Shown piece by piece: positions 31,783-41,186 of a stretch of 64,000 nucleotides of DNA. Position numbers and translations under genes: made by a program. Below the pieces are notes generated by a model. It was not told the origin of the DNA. It did no database searches and saw only the letters and a program-made list of their open reading frames with translations. Origin of the DNA: Herbinix sp. (GTDB lineage: Bacteria; Bacillota; Clostridia; Lachnospirales; Lachnospiraceae); assembly GCA_029256105.1 (NCBI GenBank), contig JAQSYO010000003.1, forward strand, positions 62,001-126,000, in the 5' to 3' direction. Numbering within the stretch: position 1 is the first letter of the stretch; the number at the start of each line of letters is the position of its first letter.

Positions 31783-34164
31783 ATGTTAGTTGTATATAAA
31801 AGACCGGATAAAAAAATCACAGGAGTGAATCGAGTTCAGGAGACGCTTATTTTAAATTCTGAGAATGGTATGATAAAGTTGGAACCGAGATCATCCGAGA
31901 TTGTTCGAGTAATATACACCCTAAAGGAAAGGTTTTCCGAACAGGAGAAACCGGGGGTAATAGGTAAGGATGCTTATAGCGAATGGGATTATGAGGAAAC
32001 TGAGCTTGAGATAAGGCTTCATACCAGTAGGCTTACACTTTTGGTGAATAAAGCTACAGCATCTATAAAGTATTATGACGGGAATGGAAAACTGCTTCTG
32101 AAGGAAAGGGATTATGAAAGTAAGAATCTGGAGGAGTTTGATTCCTTCAAGACGATAACTGACGAAAATTCCAAGATTGAGCGAGTTGTAACCCCCGATG
32201 GAATTAAGGAAGTGGTAAAGGATGCAGCGAAGGTATTTGATCAAAAGCTTTACAAAACCAGACTGTATTTAGAATGGCAGGAGGAAGAAGCTCTTTACGG
32301 TCTAGGACAACAGGAGGAAGGATATCTCAATTTACGAGGTACAACTGCCTTACTGCATCAAGCAAATAAAAAGATAGCAATACCTTTGCTGGTATCCAGT
32401 CTGGGGTATGGTATCTTAATGGATACCTATAGTCCAATGATTTTTAATGATAATAATTATGGATCTTATCTCTATACGGAAGCCGATTATGAGATGGATT
32501 TCTATTTTATCAACGGTGGTAATCTGGACGGAGTAATTCGTGGTTATCGTTATCTGACCGGTAAAGCGGTGATGTTGCCGAAGTGGGTCTTCGGCTTTGT
32601 TCAATCACAGGAACGATATGAAACTGCAAAGGAATTAAATGACGTAGTGAAAGAATATAGACAAAGAAATATCGGGCTTGATTGTATCGTACTGGACTGG
32701 TGCTCCTGGGAAGGAGATCTGTGGGGACAGAAGACTTTTGATAAGGTCAGATTTGCAGATCCAACCAGTATGATGGAGGAGGTACACGAGAACCATGCAA
32801 ATCTAATGATTTCCATTTGGCCAAATATGAGCAAGGATTGTGATAATTTCAAGGAATTTGAGGAAAAGAAGCTTTTATTACAAGCAAGCAGTATCTATGA
32901 TCCTTATACGGAAGAAGGAAGAAAGCTTTATTGGAAGCAGGCCAAGGAAGGCTTGTTCGATCATGGTATCGATGCGTGGTGGTGTGACTCCAGTGAACCC
33001 TTTACCCCTGAATGGAATCATGTTGGTACACCGGAACCACTAACCATGTACCAGGAGTTTTATGATACTTGCAGTCAGTATATACCGGCACAGCTTACCA
33101 ATTCCTATGGCTTATATCATGCAAGGTCCATATATGAGGGGCAGCGTGAGGCGACAAGTGAAAAACGAGTAGTCAATCTTACCCGGAACGGATATACCGG
33201 ACAGCAAAGATATGGAGCAATCCTTTGGTCAGGTGATATATCTGCCAATTGGACTACGATGAAAAGGCAGATTGCCGCAGGACTTAATTTCTGCGTCAGC
33301 GGTATTCCTTACTGGACACTGGATATTGGTGCGTTCTTCGTGAAGAAGGGAGTACAATGGTTCTGGGACGGTGACTATGAAAAGGGTTATGAGGATCTCG
33401 GGTATCGGGAGTTATTTACCAGATGGTTCCAGTATGGATGTTTTTTACCTGTTTTCAGAAGTCATGGTACCGATTTTAGAAGAGAGTTATGGAATTTTGG
33501 TGGTCAGGGAGATCAATTTTACGATGCTCTTTTAAAAGTTAATCATCTGAGATATCAGTTGATGCCTTATATCTATTCAACTGCAGCAAAAGTATGGAAG
33601 GATGATTACACTATGCTTCGAATGTTGGCGTTTGATTTTGCAGAGGATGCAAAAGCCATAATAATAGAGGATCAGTTCTTATTTGGCGGAAGTCTTATGG
33701 TTTGCCCGGTAACTACACCGATGTATTATGAAAAGGATTCATTGCCAATCGAAGGCGCTTCTAAATCCAGGGAAGTTTATCTTCCGAAGGGAAATGGCTG
33801 GTATGATTTCTGGACGAATCAGTTCTATGAAGGTGGACAAACTATTATAGCCGACGCACCAATTGATCTTATCCCTCTTTATGTGAAAGCAGGTAGTATT
33901 TTTCCTATGACTCAGTTTATGAAGTATGTGGATGAGATACCGGATGCTCCGATTGAGGTTCGCATCTATGCTGGTGAGGATGTTGCATTTGAGCTATATG
34001 AGGATGAAGGTAACAGTTATCGTTACGAAGAAGGATCATATGCCATTACAAAGCTTGAATGGTCAGAATTAGATCAAAAGCTTATTATTAATGAACCGAT
34101 CGGAAGTTATCCAGGAATGATAAAGGATAGAGAGTATAAACTTCAGGTTATAAAACACGAATAA
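31783..34164 (+). CDS. GH31 glycosidase, alpha-xylosidase-like, cytoplasmic
   Basis: A 793-residue GH31 enzyme: N-terminal beta-sandwich (about residues 1-260), TIM barrel (about 265-620) and C-terminal sheet domains. The nucleophile is Asp402 in AWWCDSSEP and the acid/base is Asp485 in LWSGDI, by analogy with the YicI alpha-xylosidase. SIWPNMS and GIPYWTLDIG line the pocket as in the alpha-xylosidase subgroup; alpha-glucosidase or transferase activity is possible. There is no signal peptide. I chose the ATG at 31783 (GGAGG is 5 bases upstream); the ATG four codons earlier overlaps the ribosome site. It is the last gene of the importer operon and probably strips alpha-linked xylose from imported oligosaccharides. 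Confidence 0.87.
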   Translation: MLVVYKRPDKKITGVNRVQETLILNSENGMIKLEPRSSEIVRVIYTLKERFSEQEKPGVIGKDAYSEWDYEETELEIRLHTSRLTLLVNKATASIKYYDGNGKLLLKERDYESKNLEEFDSFKTITDENSKIERVVTPDGIKEVVKDAAKVFDQKLYKTRLYLEWQEEEALYGLGQQEEGYLNLRGTTALLHQANKKIAIPLLVSSLGYGILMDTYSPMIFNDNNYGSYLYTEADYEMDFYFINGGNLDGVIRGYRYLTGKAVMLPKWVFGFVQSQERYETAKELNDVVKEYRQRNIGLDCIVLDWCSWEGDLWGQKTFDKVRFADPTSMMEEVHENHANLMISIWPNMSKDCDNFKEFEEKKLLLQASSIYDPYTEEGRKLYWKQAKEGLFDHGIDAWWCDSSEPFTPEWNHVGTPEPLTMYQEFYDTCSQYIPAQLTNSYGLYHARSIYEGQREATSEKRVVNLTRNGYTGQQRYGAILWSGDISANWTTMKRQIAAGLNFCVSGIPYWTLDIGAFFVKKGVQWFWDGDYEKGYEDLGYRELFTRWFQYGCFLPVFRSHGTDFRRELWNFGGQGDQFYDALLKVNHLRYQLMPYIYSTAAKVWKDDYTMLRMLAFDFAEDAKAIIIEDQFLFGGSLMVCPVTTPMYYEKDSLPIEGASKSREVYLPKGNGWYDFWTNQFYEGGQTIIADAPIDLIPLYVKAGSIFPMTQFMKYVDEIPDAPIEVRIYAGEDVAFELYEDEGNSYRYEEGSYAITKLEWSELDQKLIINEPIGSYPGMIKDREYKLQVIKHE

Positions 34165-34228
34165 ATTCATAATTCCTACGGTACTTCGTAATTATATTAT
34201 TGGTATTTCAATATTAGTGCTACTTAAA

Positions 34229-34264
34229 AAGAGTCAGTGTGTTGTTTTGAACACAATGACTCTT
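34229..34264. terminator. Bidirectional stem-loop between convergent genes
   Basis: A 15-bp stem with one mismatch (AAGAGTCAGTGTGTT with AACACAATGACTCTT), a 6-nt loop and A/T-rich flanks, between the GH31 gene and the minus-strand AraC gene. Confidence 0.8.
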
Positions 34265-34357
34265 CTTAATATGAGAAAAACAATTAATTCAATTATGAGT
34301 ATGCTGTTATTAATAAGTATAGTTCATGAAGTAGACAGGAATAGGGGTAGATAACGA

Positions 34358-35203
34358 TTAAAGCGAATTAAATTTTTTCTTAAACTTATATGGAGTACAA
34401 TCAGTATATTTTTTAAAGGTATTTATAAAATGTCCTACATGTTCAAAGCCGCAGGCTAACGATACTTCAAGTGCACTGAGGTCTGTTTCCTTTAACATTT
34501 CACAGGCATAATAGATCTTCTGACGGTTGATATACTCTATAGGCGTCTTACCGGTGAGCTCTTTAAAAAAATGGGTAAAATGGGATACACTATAGCCGGA
34601 CACTTGGGCAAGTTCATCTAGCGTAAGGCCTGAAAGGCAATTGGAATGGATGAATTTAATCACTTTTTCAAGCTTATCGGCTGCCTTTTTATTCTCAAAA
34701 TGATCTTTCATATGAAATAAGCCAAACTCAAATATATGGGAAAAGATGATATATAATTGTGATTTAACTTTAAGCTCATAGGCAAAGGGTTTGTCTTCAT
34801 AGGTATGACATAAAGATTTTATTTCTTCAATTACAACACTTTCCTTATGGTTCGATGAAAAATGATGATTAATAACATATAGGGAAGATAAGTATTTGTT
34901 ACAGATATCAACATCAGAAATAAGTAAGGATGGATGGAATACGACGGCATAGAAACCAAAGTTGGAATTGTCTTCTGTGGAGATGGAATGTAGTGCATTT
35001 GCTTTCACATATGCACATTCGCCTTCCTTTAATTCAATGCTATCAACCCCAATACGAATGCAGGCACTTCCTGAAGTGATATAGATAAATTCACATTCCT
35101 CATGCCAATGATAGGAAGCAATTAAACCAGAGGTATGATAGATTTCAATAGGGAATTCTTTCGTACCATGATGTGCCTTTTCTTTTAGATCATAATTGTT
35201 CAT
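34358..35203 (-). CDS. AraC-family regulator, cupin sensor
   Basis: A 281-residue regulator. The cupin N-terminus contains SYHWHEECEFIYITSG (about residues 30-45) and ECAYVKANALHSI; the C-terminal AraC domain has LDELAQVSGYSVSHFTHFF and ALEVSLACGFEHVGHFINTF, ending DCTPYKFKKKF. GGAG lies 7 bases before the ATG. It is divergent from the GH43 gene at 35345 with a 141-bp intergenic region and probably controls the run GH43, GH31, CE2. Confidence 0.88.
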   Translation of the reverse strand: MNNYDLKEKAHHGTKEFPIEIYHTSGLIASYHWHEECEFIYITSGSACIRIGVDSIELKEGECAYVKANALHSISTEDNSNFGFYAVVFHPSLLISDVDICNKYLSSLYVINHHFSSNHKESVVIEEIKSLCHTYEDKPFAYELKVKSQLYIIFSHIFEFGLFHMKDHFENKKAADKLEKVIKFIHSNCLSGLTLDELAQVSGYSVSHFTHFFKELTGKTPIEYINRQKIYYACEMLKETDLSALEVSLACGFEHVGHFINTFKKYTDCTPYKFKKKFNSL

Positions 35204-35344
35204 AACGAAACTCCAATCGTATAATAGTGCAATTTATAAGCACAAATATGTAAGACTCATAGCTCGAATAGTAGTATATTTAAATTATAACATTAGAAAT
35301 ACAATATATAAATATTTTTTTAAAGTGATTGGAGGAATAATATT

Positions 35345-37162
35345 ATGATCGATGAAAATAAGGGAAGCATTCTAATCTATACCAGAACACCGGTTAAAGA
35401 ATGCTATTCCTCGCACCTGGCTTTCAGCGCACATCTAGCATATAGCAGTGATGGGATTACTTATGAGGCACTCAATCAAAACTATGGAATTTTGTTTGTA
35501 TCAGCTACGGTTAACCCAAATAACACCTTAAACGAAAAGGGATTAAAAAAACCATATCTCTTCAATACAGCAAATGGGAACTTTGGTATTGTTGCAGTCA
35601 GAATCAATGCGGATGGCAGTGATGATAAGGAGAGTAAAGGAAGCGTTGTACTTTGGACCTCTGAGGATCTGTATCATTTTAAAGAAATAGGTCTTGTTGA
35701 TTTAAAGAAAGAAACTTACGTTCAGGAGGTTACTTGTGAATTTAACTCGTCTACCGATTTATATGAAATTAATTGGAGGGATGGAGAGGGTAGTTGCTAC
35801 AAAAACACATTACCTGATTTGAAGGAAGGGGGAAAGGTAGGCGATACAGAAGTTGGCTATATTAGTACGGATACTACAGAGTTGACTACTCCGGAAGGTG
35901 CTGTGAAAGGGAATGTTTTGAAGTTAGAGGAACCGTTTGCTTCAGAGCTTCTGATAAAATGGTCACCATTGAAAAACATTGCTATAAAAGTACCGGATAT
36001 CATCCGGGCAACAAAGTGTAAGGAAGTAAGTGCAGTAACAGCAACAGCAGAATATAACGATGGATCCATGGCAATCAAGCAGGTTGAATGGAATACAAGC
36101 ACAATCGATTTTACGAAGGCCGGCACGTATGAAATTACAGGCAAGGTAACGCAAGATGTTTATCCATTTCCATTAGCAATCGGGTATGCGGATCCAGATG
36201 TTATTCAATGGAAGGGTAAATATTATTTTATTGCTACCAATGATAACACCAATAATATTGGATTATATGTACGTGAGGCGGATACCATATTAGGCTTATT
36301 TGAAGCGGGAGTTAAGCAATATATTATCTTGGATGTGAATGAGGAGAAAGGGTTTATACAGACCTTTTGGGCACCCGAATTCCATGTAATTGATAATGAG
36401 TTGTGCATTTTATTTGCAGTCGGCGGTAGTGCCTGGGGACCTCAATCTCATATCATGAAGCTGAAAAGTAATGGTAGTGTTATAGATTCAGGTAGTTGGG
36501 AAGAGCCAATACGGGTTATAAAAAAAGACGGAGCTTATTTAACAACAGAGGGTATCACGCTTGATATGACTTATTTCGAAGCGTTTGGAACCTCCTATTT
36601 GTCCTGGTCCTATCGAATGCATACGATGGATCCGGAGGATACTGGTTCTATGATTTACATAGCAACGATTGATCCGACGAAACCTTGGCAGCTGACCTGT
36701 GAACCTGTATTACTGTCTAGACCATTCTATGGTTGGGAAAACAACGAGCACACGATTAATAATGAAGGACCTTATGCGATTGTCACTGAGGACAATGTTT
36801 TTATCACCTATTCTGGGGGTGCTGCCGGAGGATATTCCTATGTACTTGGTCTACTGACTGCTAAGAAGAGGGATAATTTACTGGAAGCAGGTAATTGGGT
36901 AAAAAATAATGCACCCGTGTTATCCTACTATTCCGTAAAGGGAGAATATGGGCCCGGCCATAATACATTTTTTAAGGATCAATATGGAAATTTGATGAAT
37001 GCTTATCATGCACAGGAAGCCGTTAAAAATAGTCCGAGATGTACTGCAATTCGCAGAGTGCATTTTAATAAAGCAGGTAATCCACTATTTGACCTATCTC
37101 CTGATTGTGACTTGAATAGTGAGTTAATTATGGTAAATTCAAAAGTTGTAGTTGAACTATAA
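35345..37162 (+). CDS. GH43 family enzyme with N-terminal accessory and Ig-like (Big_4) domains
   Basis: A 605-residue protein with an unusual order. Residues 1-210 look like part of a beta-propeller-type accessory domain (HLAYSSDGITYEAL, VVLWTSEDLYHFKEIG); residues 225-270 form a bacterial Ig-like Big_4 domain (ATAEYNDGSM, FTKAGTYEITG); residues 278-600 form the GH43 propeller, with the candidate base in GYADPDVI (Asp283 or Asp285), Asp407 in TLDMTYFEAFG and acid Glu474 in NNEGPYAI. It probably removes arabinose or xylose from hemicellulose fragments. No signal peptide is present. The start has GGAGGAATAATT upstream. The catalytic domain is clear; the role of the N-terminal part is unknown. 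Confidence 0.82.
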   Translation: MIDENKGSILIYTRTPVKECYSSHLAFSAHLAYSSDGITYEALNQNYGILFVSATVNPNNTLNEKGLKKPYLFNTANGNFGIVAVRINADGSDDKESKGSVVLWTSEDLYHFKEIGLVDLKKETYVQEVTCEFNSSTDLYEINWRDGEGSCYKNTLPDLKEGGKVGDTEVGYISTDTTELTTPEGAVKGNVLKLEEPFASELLIKWSPLKNIAIKVPDIIRATKCKEVSAVTATAEYNDGSMAIKQVEWNTSTIDFTKAGTYEITGKVTQDVYPFPLAIGYADPDVIQWKGKYYFIATNDNTNNIGLYVREADTILGLFEAGVKQYIILDVNEEKGFIQTFWAPEFHVIDNELCILFAVGGSAWGPQSHIMKLKSNGSVIDSGSWEEPIRVIKKDGAYLTTEGITLDMTYFEAFGTSYLSWSYRMHTMDPEDTGSMIYIATIDPTKPWQLTCEPVLLSRPFYGWENNEHTINNEGPYAIVTEDNVFITYSGGAAGGYSYVLGLLTAKKRDNLLEAGNWVKNNAPVLSYYSVKGEYGPGHNTFFKDQYGNLMNAYHAQEAVKNSPRCTAIRRVHFNKAGNPLFDLSPDCDLNSELIMVNSKVVVEL

Positions 37163-37217
37163 AAATGCAGTCAATCCAGTATCGAAGAGTACAAATATAA
37201 ATTTGAGAGGTGAAAGA

Positions 37218-37380
37218 GTGAAAGAAAATCACTTTCACAATGTGAATTATAAAGTTCAATAATTCACATTTGGAAAGAACTCCAAAATGAGAATCCAAAA
37301 GTATTAAGAAAGAACATCTTAATACTTAGGAATTTCATTTTGAACTTCTTTCAGGTATTGTTTGTGCCGCCGTTGGCGGC
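37218..37380 (+). repeat. Run of four hairpins upstream of the second GH31 gene
   Basis: Four consecutive inverted repeats: GTGAAAG/CTTTCAC (37218-37238, 7 bp perfect); AATGTGAATTAT and its perfect complement (37239-37270, 12 bp); a long imperfect stem of about 35 positions (37273-37308 with 37318-37352, centred on AAGTATTAAG); and GCCGCC-GTT-GGCGGC (37366-37380). The last ends 5 bp before the GGAGG ribosome site of the GH31 gene. It may be a folded leader, a processing site or a remnant of palindromic mobile DNA. Confidence 0.75.
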
Positions 37381-37395
37381 GGAATGGAGGTAAAT

Positions 37396-39366
37396 ATGAG
37401 TGTTTTTCAAGTACAGGGAAATAAGTTAATATTCCAAAAAAGAGATGAATTAACCATCCTTGAACCGTGGGGAAAGGATAATTTAAGGTTTAAATCCTCG
37501 CCGAATGCAAGACTTACGGAAGAAAATTGGAATTTGTTGCCTCAGCTAGAGACGGAAGGTACAGTAACAATTGAGAAGGACAAGGCTACAATAACGAATG
37601 GAAAGATTTCTGCTGAAATGTTTGCAAGTGGTAAGATAATTTATTATAAGGATGGTAAGGTGATTCTTACGGAACGTTCGGAAGTGGCTTTTTTTATGAA
37701 ATATAGAGATTATCGTGCTTTAGGAGGAGATAATCATCGTGCGACGGTTATTTTTGAAGCGAACGAACAGGAACATTTCTACGGACTGGGTCAAGAGCAG
37801 AATGATTGCTTTGATTTGAAGGGTTCAACCAGTCAATTAATTCATAAGAATGCCAAATCCTCGATTCCGTTTGTTTATTCTTCTATTGGTTATGGTTTTC
37901 TTTGGAATAATCCGGCCATTGGCCGTTGCGAGTTAACGAATAATCATTCCCTTTGGGAAGCTAATTCTACGAAGCAGATTGATTATGTTGTGATCGCAGG
38001 TGATACTCCAGCGGAAATTATGGAAAAATATGCCGACTTAACCGGACATGCGCCAAAATATCCTGCTTGGGCCTCGGGTTTCTGGCAATGCAAATTAAGA
38101 TATGAAGATCAAGAAGAACTTCTGGAGGTTGCACGGGAATATAAAAAGCGTGGTATTCCACTAGCTGCAATTGTCATTGATTATTTCCATTGGACGGAGC
38201 AAGGGGAATGGAAGCTTGATCCAAAGTATTGGCCGGATCCTAAAAAGATGTGTGAGGAATTAGAAGAAATGGGGATTAAAACTATCATCTCTATTTGGCC
38301 AACAATAAATCCCGCTAGTGAAAACTATAGTTATATGGATGAAAGAAATATGCTGATTCGAACGGAGAGAGGTCAATATGGTATATTCTCCTTCTACGGT
38401 CAGCAAACTTATATTGATCCAAGTAATCCGGAAACCAGAGAATATGTATGGGATAGAGTAAATGAAAACTATTATAAAAACGGCATTAAGAGCTATTGGC
38501 TCGATGAGGCAGAACCGGAAATTGGCCCAGCTCATTTTGATAATATTCGTTTACATAAAGGGAATGGAGAAGAAGTAGGATTAATTTATCCATATCATTA
38601 TTCTCAGCTTTTTTATGAGGGATTAAAGAAAGCAGGAGAAACTGAAATTATCTCACTTACCCGTGCAGCATGGATTGGAAGTCAGAGGTTTGGAGCCTTG
38701 GTATGGTCCGGAGACATTCCTTCCACCTTTGAATCACTTCGTATGAGCGTGAAAACAGGTTTGAACATGGCAATGTGTGGAATTCCATGGTGGAACAGTG
38801 ATATTGGTGGCTTCTGGGGAGCGGACATTGAAAGTGACTATTTTAGAGAGCTGATTGTGCGATGGTTCCAGTTTGGAATATTTTGTCCGGTTACCAGACT
38901 ACATGGCTCAAGAAAACGTACTCCGGATCAGTTGGAACGTAATCCCGGAGTGAAGGAACGTAGTGGTGGAGACAATGAGATATGGAGCTTTGGTGAAAAA
39001 GCATATCCTATCTTAAAAGGATTAATAGAGCTTCGGGAACGCCTTCGTCCTTATATTCATAAATATATGGAAATTGCAAGTGAGACCGGTGCTCCGGTCA
39101 TGCGTCCTATGTTCTTTGATTATCCACAGGATGAGATATGTTACTCCTTAGATGATCAATATATGTTCGGTGAGGATATTCTATTTGCTCCTATCGTTAA
39201 TCAAGGTTGCATTAATCGTAAAGTTTATCTTCCTGCTGGAACCTGGATCGAGGTAAATGATAAAAAGGAATATGAAGGCAGCTGTTATATAGAGCTGCAT
39301 GCCGAACTAGATAAATTTATCGCTTTAGTGAAAAAGGGAAGCGATTGTATCGAGATATTTGATTAA
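37396..39366 (+). CDS. GH31 glycosidase, alpha-xylosidase-like, cytoplasmic (second copy)
   Basis: A 656-residue GH31 enzyme, shorter than the one at 31783 and not a recent duplicate of it. The nucleophile is Asp370 in YWLDEAEPE and the acid/base is Asp440 in VWSGDIPSTFESL; ISIWPT and GIPWWNSDIGGF complete the YicI-like active site. The C-terminal domains are compact. There is no signal peptide. I chose the ATG at 37396 (GGAGG 5 bases upstream); an ATG four codons earlier overlaps the ribosome site. It follows GH43 after 233 bp of hairpin-rich sequence and is ended by a terminator. It probably acts on alpha-xylosides or alpha-glucosides. Confidence 0.87.
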   Translation: MSVFQVQGNKLIFQKRDELTILEPWGKDNLRFKSSPNARLTEENWNLLPQLETEGTVTIEKDKATITNGKISAEMFASGKIIYYKDGKVILTERSEVAFFMKYRDYRALGGDNHRATVIFEANEQEHFYGLGQEQNDCFDLKGSTSQLIHKNAKSSIPFVYSSIGYGFLWNNPAIGRCELTNNHSLWEANSTKQIDYVVIAGDTPAEIMEKYADLTGHAPKYPAWASGFWQCKLRYEDQEELLEVAREYKKRGIPLAAIVIDYFHWTEQGEWKLDPKYWPDPKKMCEELEEMGIKTIISIWPTINPASENYSYMDERNMLIRTERGQYGIFSFYGQQTYIDPSNPETREYVWDRVNENYYKNGIKSYWLDEAEPEIGPAHFDNIRLHKGNGEEVGLIYPYHYSQLFYEGLKKAGETEIISLTRAAWIGSQRFGALVWSGDIPSTFESLRMSVKTGLNMAMCGIPWWNSDIGGFWGADIESDYFRELIVRWFQFGIFCPVTRLHGSRKRTPDQLERNPGVKERSGGDNEIWSFGEKAYPILKGLIELRERLRPYIHKYMEIASETGAPVMRPMFFDYPQDEICYSLDDQYMFGEDILFAPIVNQGCINRKVYLPAGTWIEVNDKKEYEGSCYIELHAELDKFIALVKKGSDCIEIFD

Positions 39367-39383
39367 TGAAATGGTTGAAATTT

Positions 39384-39407
39384 AGGGCGGAACTTCCGCC
39401 CTTTTTC
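39384..39407 (+). terminator. Rho-independent terminator after GH31 gene
   Basis: AGGGCGG, a 5-nt loop, CCGCCCT, then TTTTT, 17 bp after the stop codon. Confidence 0.88.
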
Positions 39408-39581
39408 ATTGCTTTTCTATATATTTTTGGTGATATCGGAGCGAAAACCTTCTTGGCGAGTGTTTCAAGTACTGAGAAGAGTGGATTAATTGAACTTCAT
39501 CTGGAAAGTCCGGAGGGTACACTAATAGGAATACTTACGATTGCCAGTATTTTTTACCCAGCTAGTAAAAAAATAGCTTAA
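39406..39581 (+). pseudogene. Remnant of a CBM6 carbohydrate-binding module
   Basis: The frame after the terminator is open to a stop at 39579-39581 and contains YIFGDIGAKTFLASVSS and LIELHLESPEGTLIGILTI, matching the central strands of CBM6 modules (FxAxVxS, then IEIRLDSPxGxLIGT). About 57 codons remain without start, ribosome site or catalytic domain; it is probably the tail of a lost GH43-CBM6 gene. It reads through the upstream terminator only if taken as a continuous frame, so it is not a real small gene. Confidence 0.5.
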
Positions 39582-39748
39582 AAATGAAAATTAACCATTT
39601 GTTTTTAAAAGATAAATAATTACTTTGTTGATATAATTAACTTACAACGGGAGGCAATTTATTGTAGAAATATTATGTTAAAGATAAAGTAGTTTGGGCG
39701 ATAAAAGATGGATAAATTAAATACAGTAAGAATGGAGAATGTAAAATT

Positions 39749-40852
39749 ATGTACACATTGGAAGCAAAAAACTATACGAATAGCATACAAAGACTAGGTC
39801 GTACCTTAGATGGATCAAATGGTGAGCTTTATATGAACTGGACCTGCTCCGGTTTAAGATTTAATTTCAAAGGAGCCTGCCTTTTGGCAGAGCTGTCTGC
39901 ATATTACGGTGAGGAATATGAGAATCCTTTCGACAGAACCACAGGTGCAAGGAAGACGTGGCCTTATATTGCAGTTTTTATAGATGATGCGGAAGAACCG
40001 GTAAGTTATTTTGAGGTAAATGGAGGACCGAAAAATTATTTGATATTTTCCAGTAAAGAAGAAGAACGTCATATAATAACTCTTCGTAAAATGACAGAGA
40101 ACCCGAAAGGAAAGCTTTCTGTTAACAAATTTATAACGGATGGAATAATAGAAAAAGTGGAAGATGATCGTGAAAAGTTGATGATAGAATTTATTGGAGA
40201 TTCCATTACATGTGGTTTTGGCAACCTGGCGAAGGAAAGGGATCGGTTATTTTATTCAGTGGATGAAAACGGATGGTTCTCCCATGCTGCAGTTGCTGCC
40301 AGAATACTAAAGGCTCAGTTCAGTATCATTTCTTATTCCGGTATAGCTGTATCGAAGGGATTAGGAAATATTGATTGGAAAGCACCATGTATGCCGGAAT
40401 TATATCCGTATGCTGACAAGCTGTTGGAGGAAAGTCAAGGAGAGATTACTACCTTTACAGAATGGGATTTTAAACAATCCAAACCGGATGTTATCGTACT
40501 TAATCTTGGAACAAATGATGCTGCTGTTATTGAGTTCAATGGAGATATTAGTCGCGGGATTCAAAAATTTGAAGAGGATTACTATCATTTCATGAAAATG
40601 CTACGAGATAAAAATGGAGAGGAGCCATGGATTATATGTACTTTAGGCAGTATGGATTATTACTTATTTGACAATATTGCACAGGTGGTGGAACGTTTTT
40701 GCAAAGAGAACAAGGATGATAAAATAAGATGTTTTAAGTATGGTCGTATGCGACTTTTGGATGGCTATGGAGCCTGCGGTCATCCTAGTTTAAGTACCCA
40801 GATAAGAATGGGACAGGAGATAGCGGATTATATTAATGAATTAATGAATTAG
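39749..40852 (+). CDS. CE2-type acetylesterase (SGNH hydrolase)
   Basis: A 367-residue protein with an N-terminal jelly-roll domain (about residues 1-135) and a C-terminal SGNH hydrolase domain, the layout of carbohydrate esterase family 2. The nucleophile is Ser152 in EFIGDSITCGFG; LNLGTNDA forms the oxyanion block; the catalytic histidine is His345 in CGHPS. CE2 enzymes remove acetyl groups from xylan, glucomannan or related sugars. No signal peptide, so it would deacetylate imported oligosaccharides together with the neighbouring GH43 and GH31 enzymes. The start at 39749 is preceded by GGAGAATGTAAAA, a modest ribosome site. Confidence 0.85.
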   Translation: MYTLEAKNYTNSIQRLGRTLDGSNGELYMNWTCSGLRFNFKGACLLAELSAYYGEEYENPFDRTTGARKTWPYIAVFIDDAEEPVSYFEVNGGPKNYLIFSSKEEERHIITLRKMTENPKGKLSVNKFITDGIIEKVEDDREKLMIEFIGDSITCGFGNLAKERDRLFYSVDENGWFSHAAVAARILKAQFSIISYSGIAVSKGLGNIDWKAPCMPELYPYADKLLEESQGEITTFTEWDFKQSKPDVIVLNLGTNDAAVIEFNGDISRGIQKFEEDYYHFMKMLRDKNGEEPWIICTLGSMDYYLFDNIAQVVERFCKENKDDKIRCFKYGRMRLLDGYGACGHPSLSTQIRMGQEIADYINELMN

Positions 40853-41029
40853 TATGATCCCTAGTAAAATAAAACAAAAAGGGAAGTAATAATCATTTAG
40901 TAAATCATAAGCCTGCCGATAGTTTTAACTCGGTAGGTTTAGCTATTGTATGGCGAGAAAATAAATCACCGGCTTTGCAGGCGTTCGGGAAAAATAAGCA
41001 TATTTAAAGGTATTCTTTTAGTGTTTTTA
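40853..41029. other. Gap after the CE2 gene
   Basis: Holds the stem-loop at 40909-40940 (AAGCCTGCCGA with TCGGTAGGTTT, 11 pairs including G-T), a probable weak terminator for the CE2 gene without a T-run. Nothing else recognisable before the shared upstream element. Confidence 0.5.
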
Positions 41030-41100
41030 TGTACAGGAACAAAACCTTAGAGTATTTAATTAAAAGTATTGCTTTAGACTTGTGGTAGAATAGTAGAAAA
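41030..41100 (+). repeat. Shared upstream element, copy A (before ABC exporter)
   Basis: Begins TGTACAGGAACAAAA and continues AGAGTATTTAATTAAAAGT, then, after variable bases, CTTGTGGTAGAAT. It aligns without gaps to 48390-48460 ahead of the second chemotaxis receptor gene. It lies 86 bp before the exporter start; TAGAAT near its end could be a -10 box. Confidence 0.65.
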
Positions 41101-41186
41101 TTCAAAAAGTATTGGGTAGAATGACTGTATTAATATTAGAAGAACAATCACTACGACATTATTAACGGAGGCAGGGATTAAAAATA

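Noticed and set aside
39366..39581. A 71-codon open frame starting at the GH31 stop.
   Set aside because: It runs through a clear terminator hairpin and has no ribosome site of its own; only the CBM6-like part from about 39406 was kept, as a remnant.
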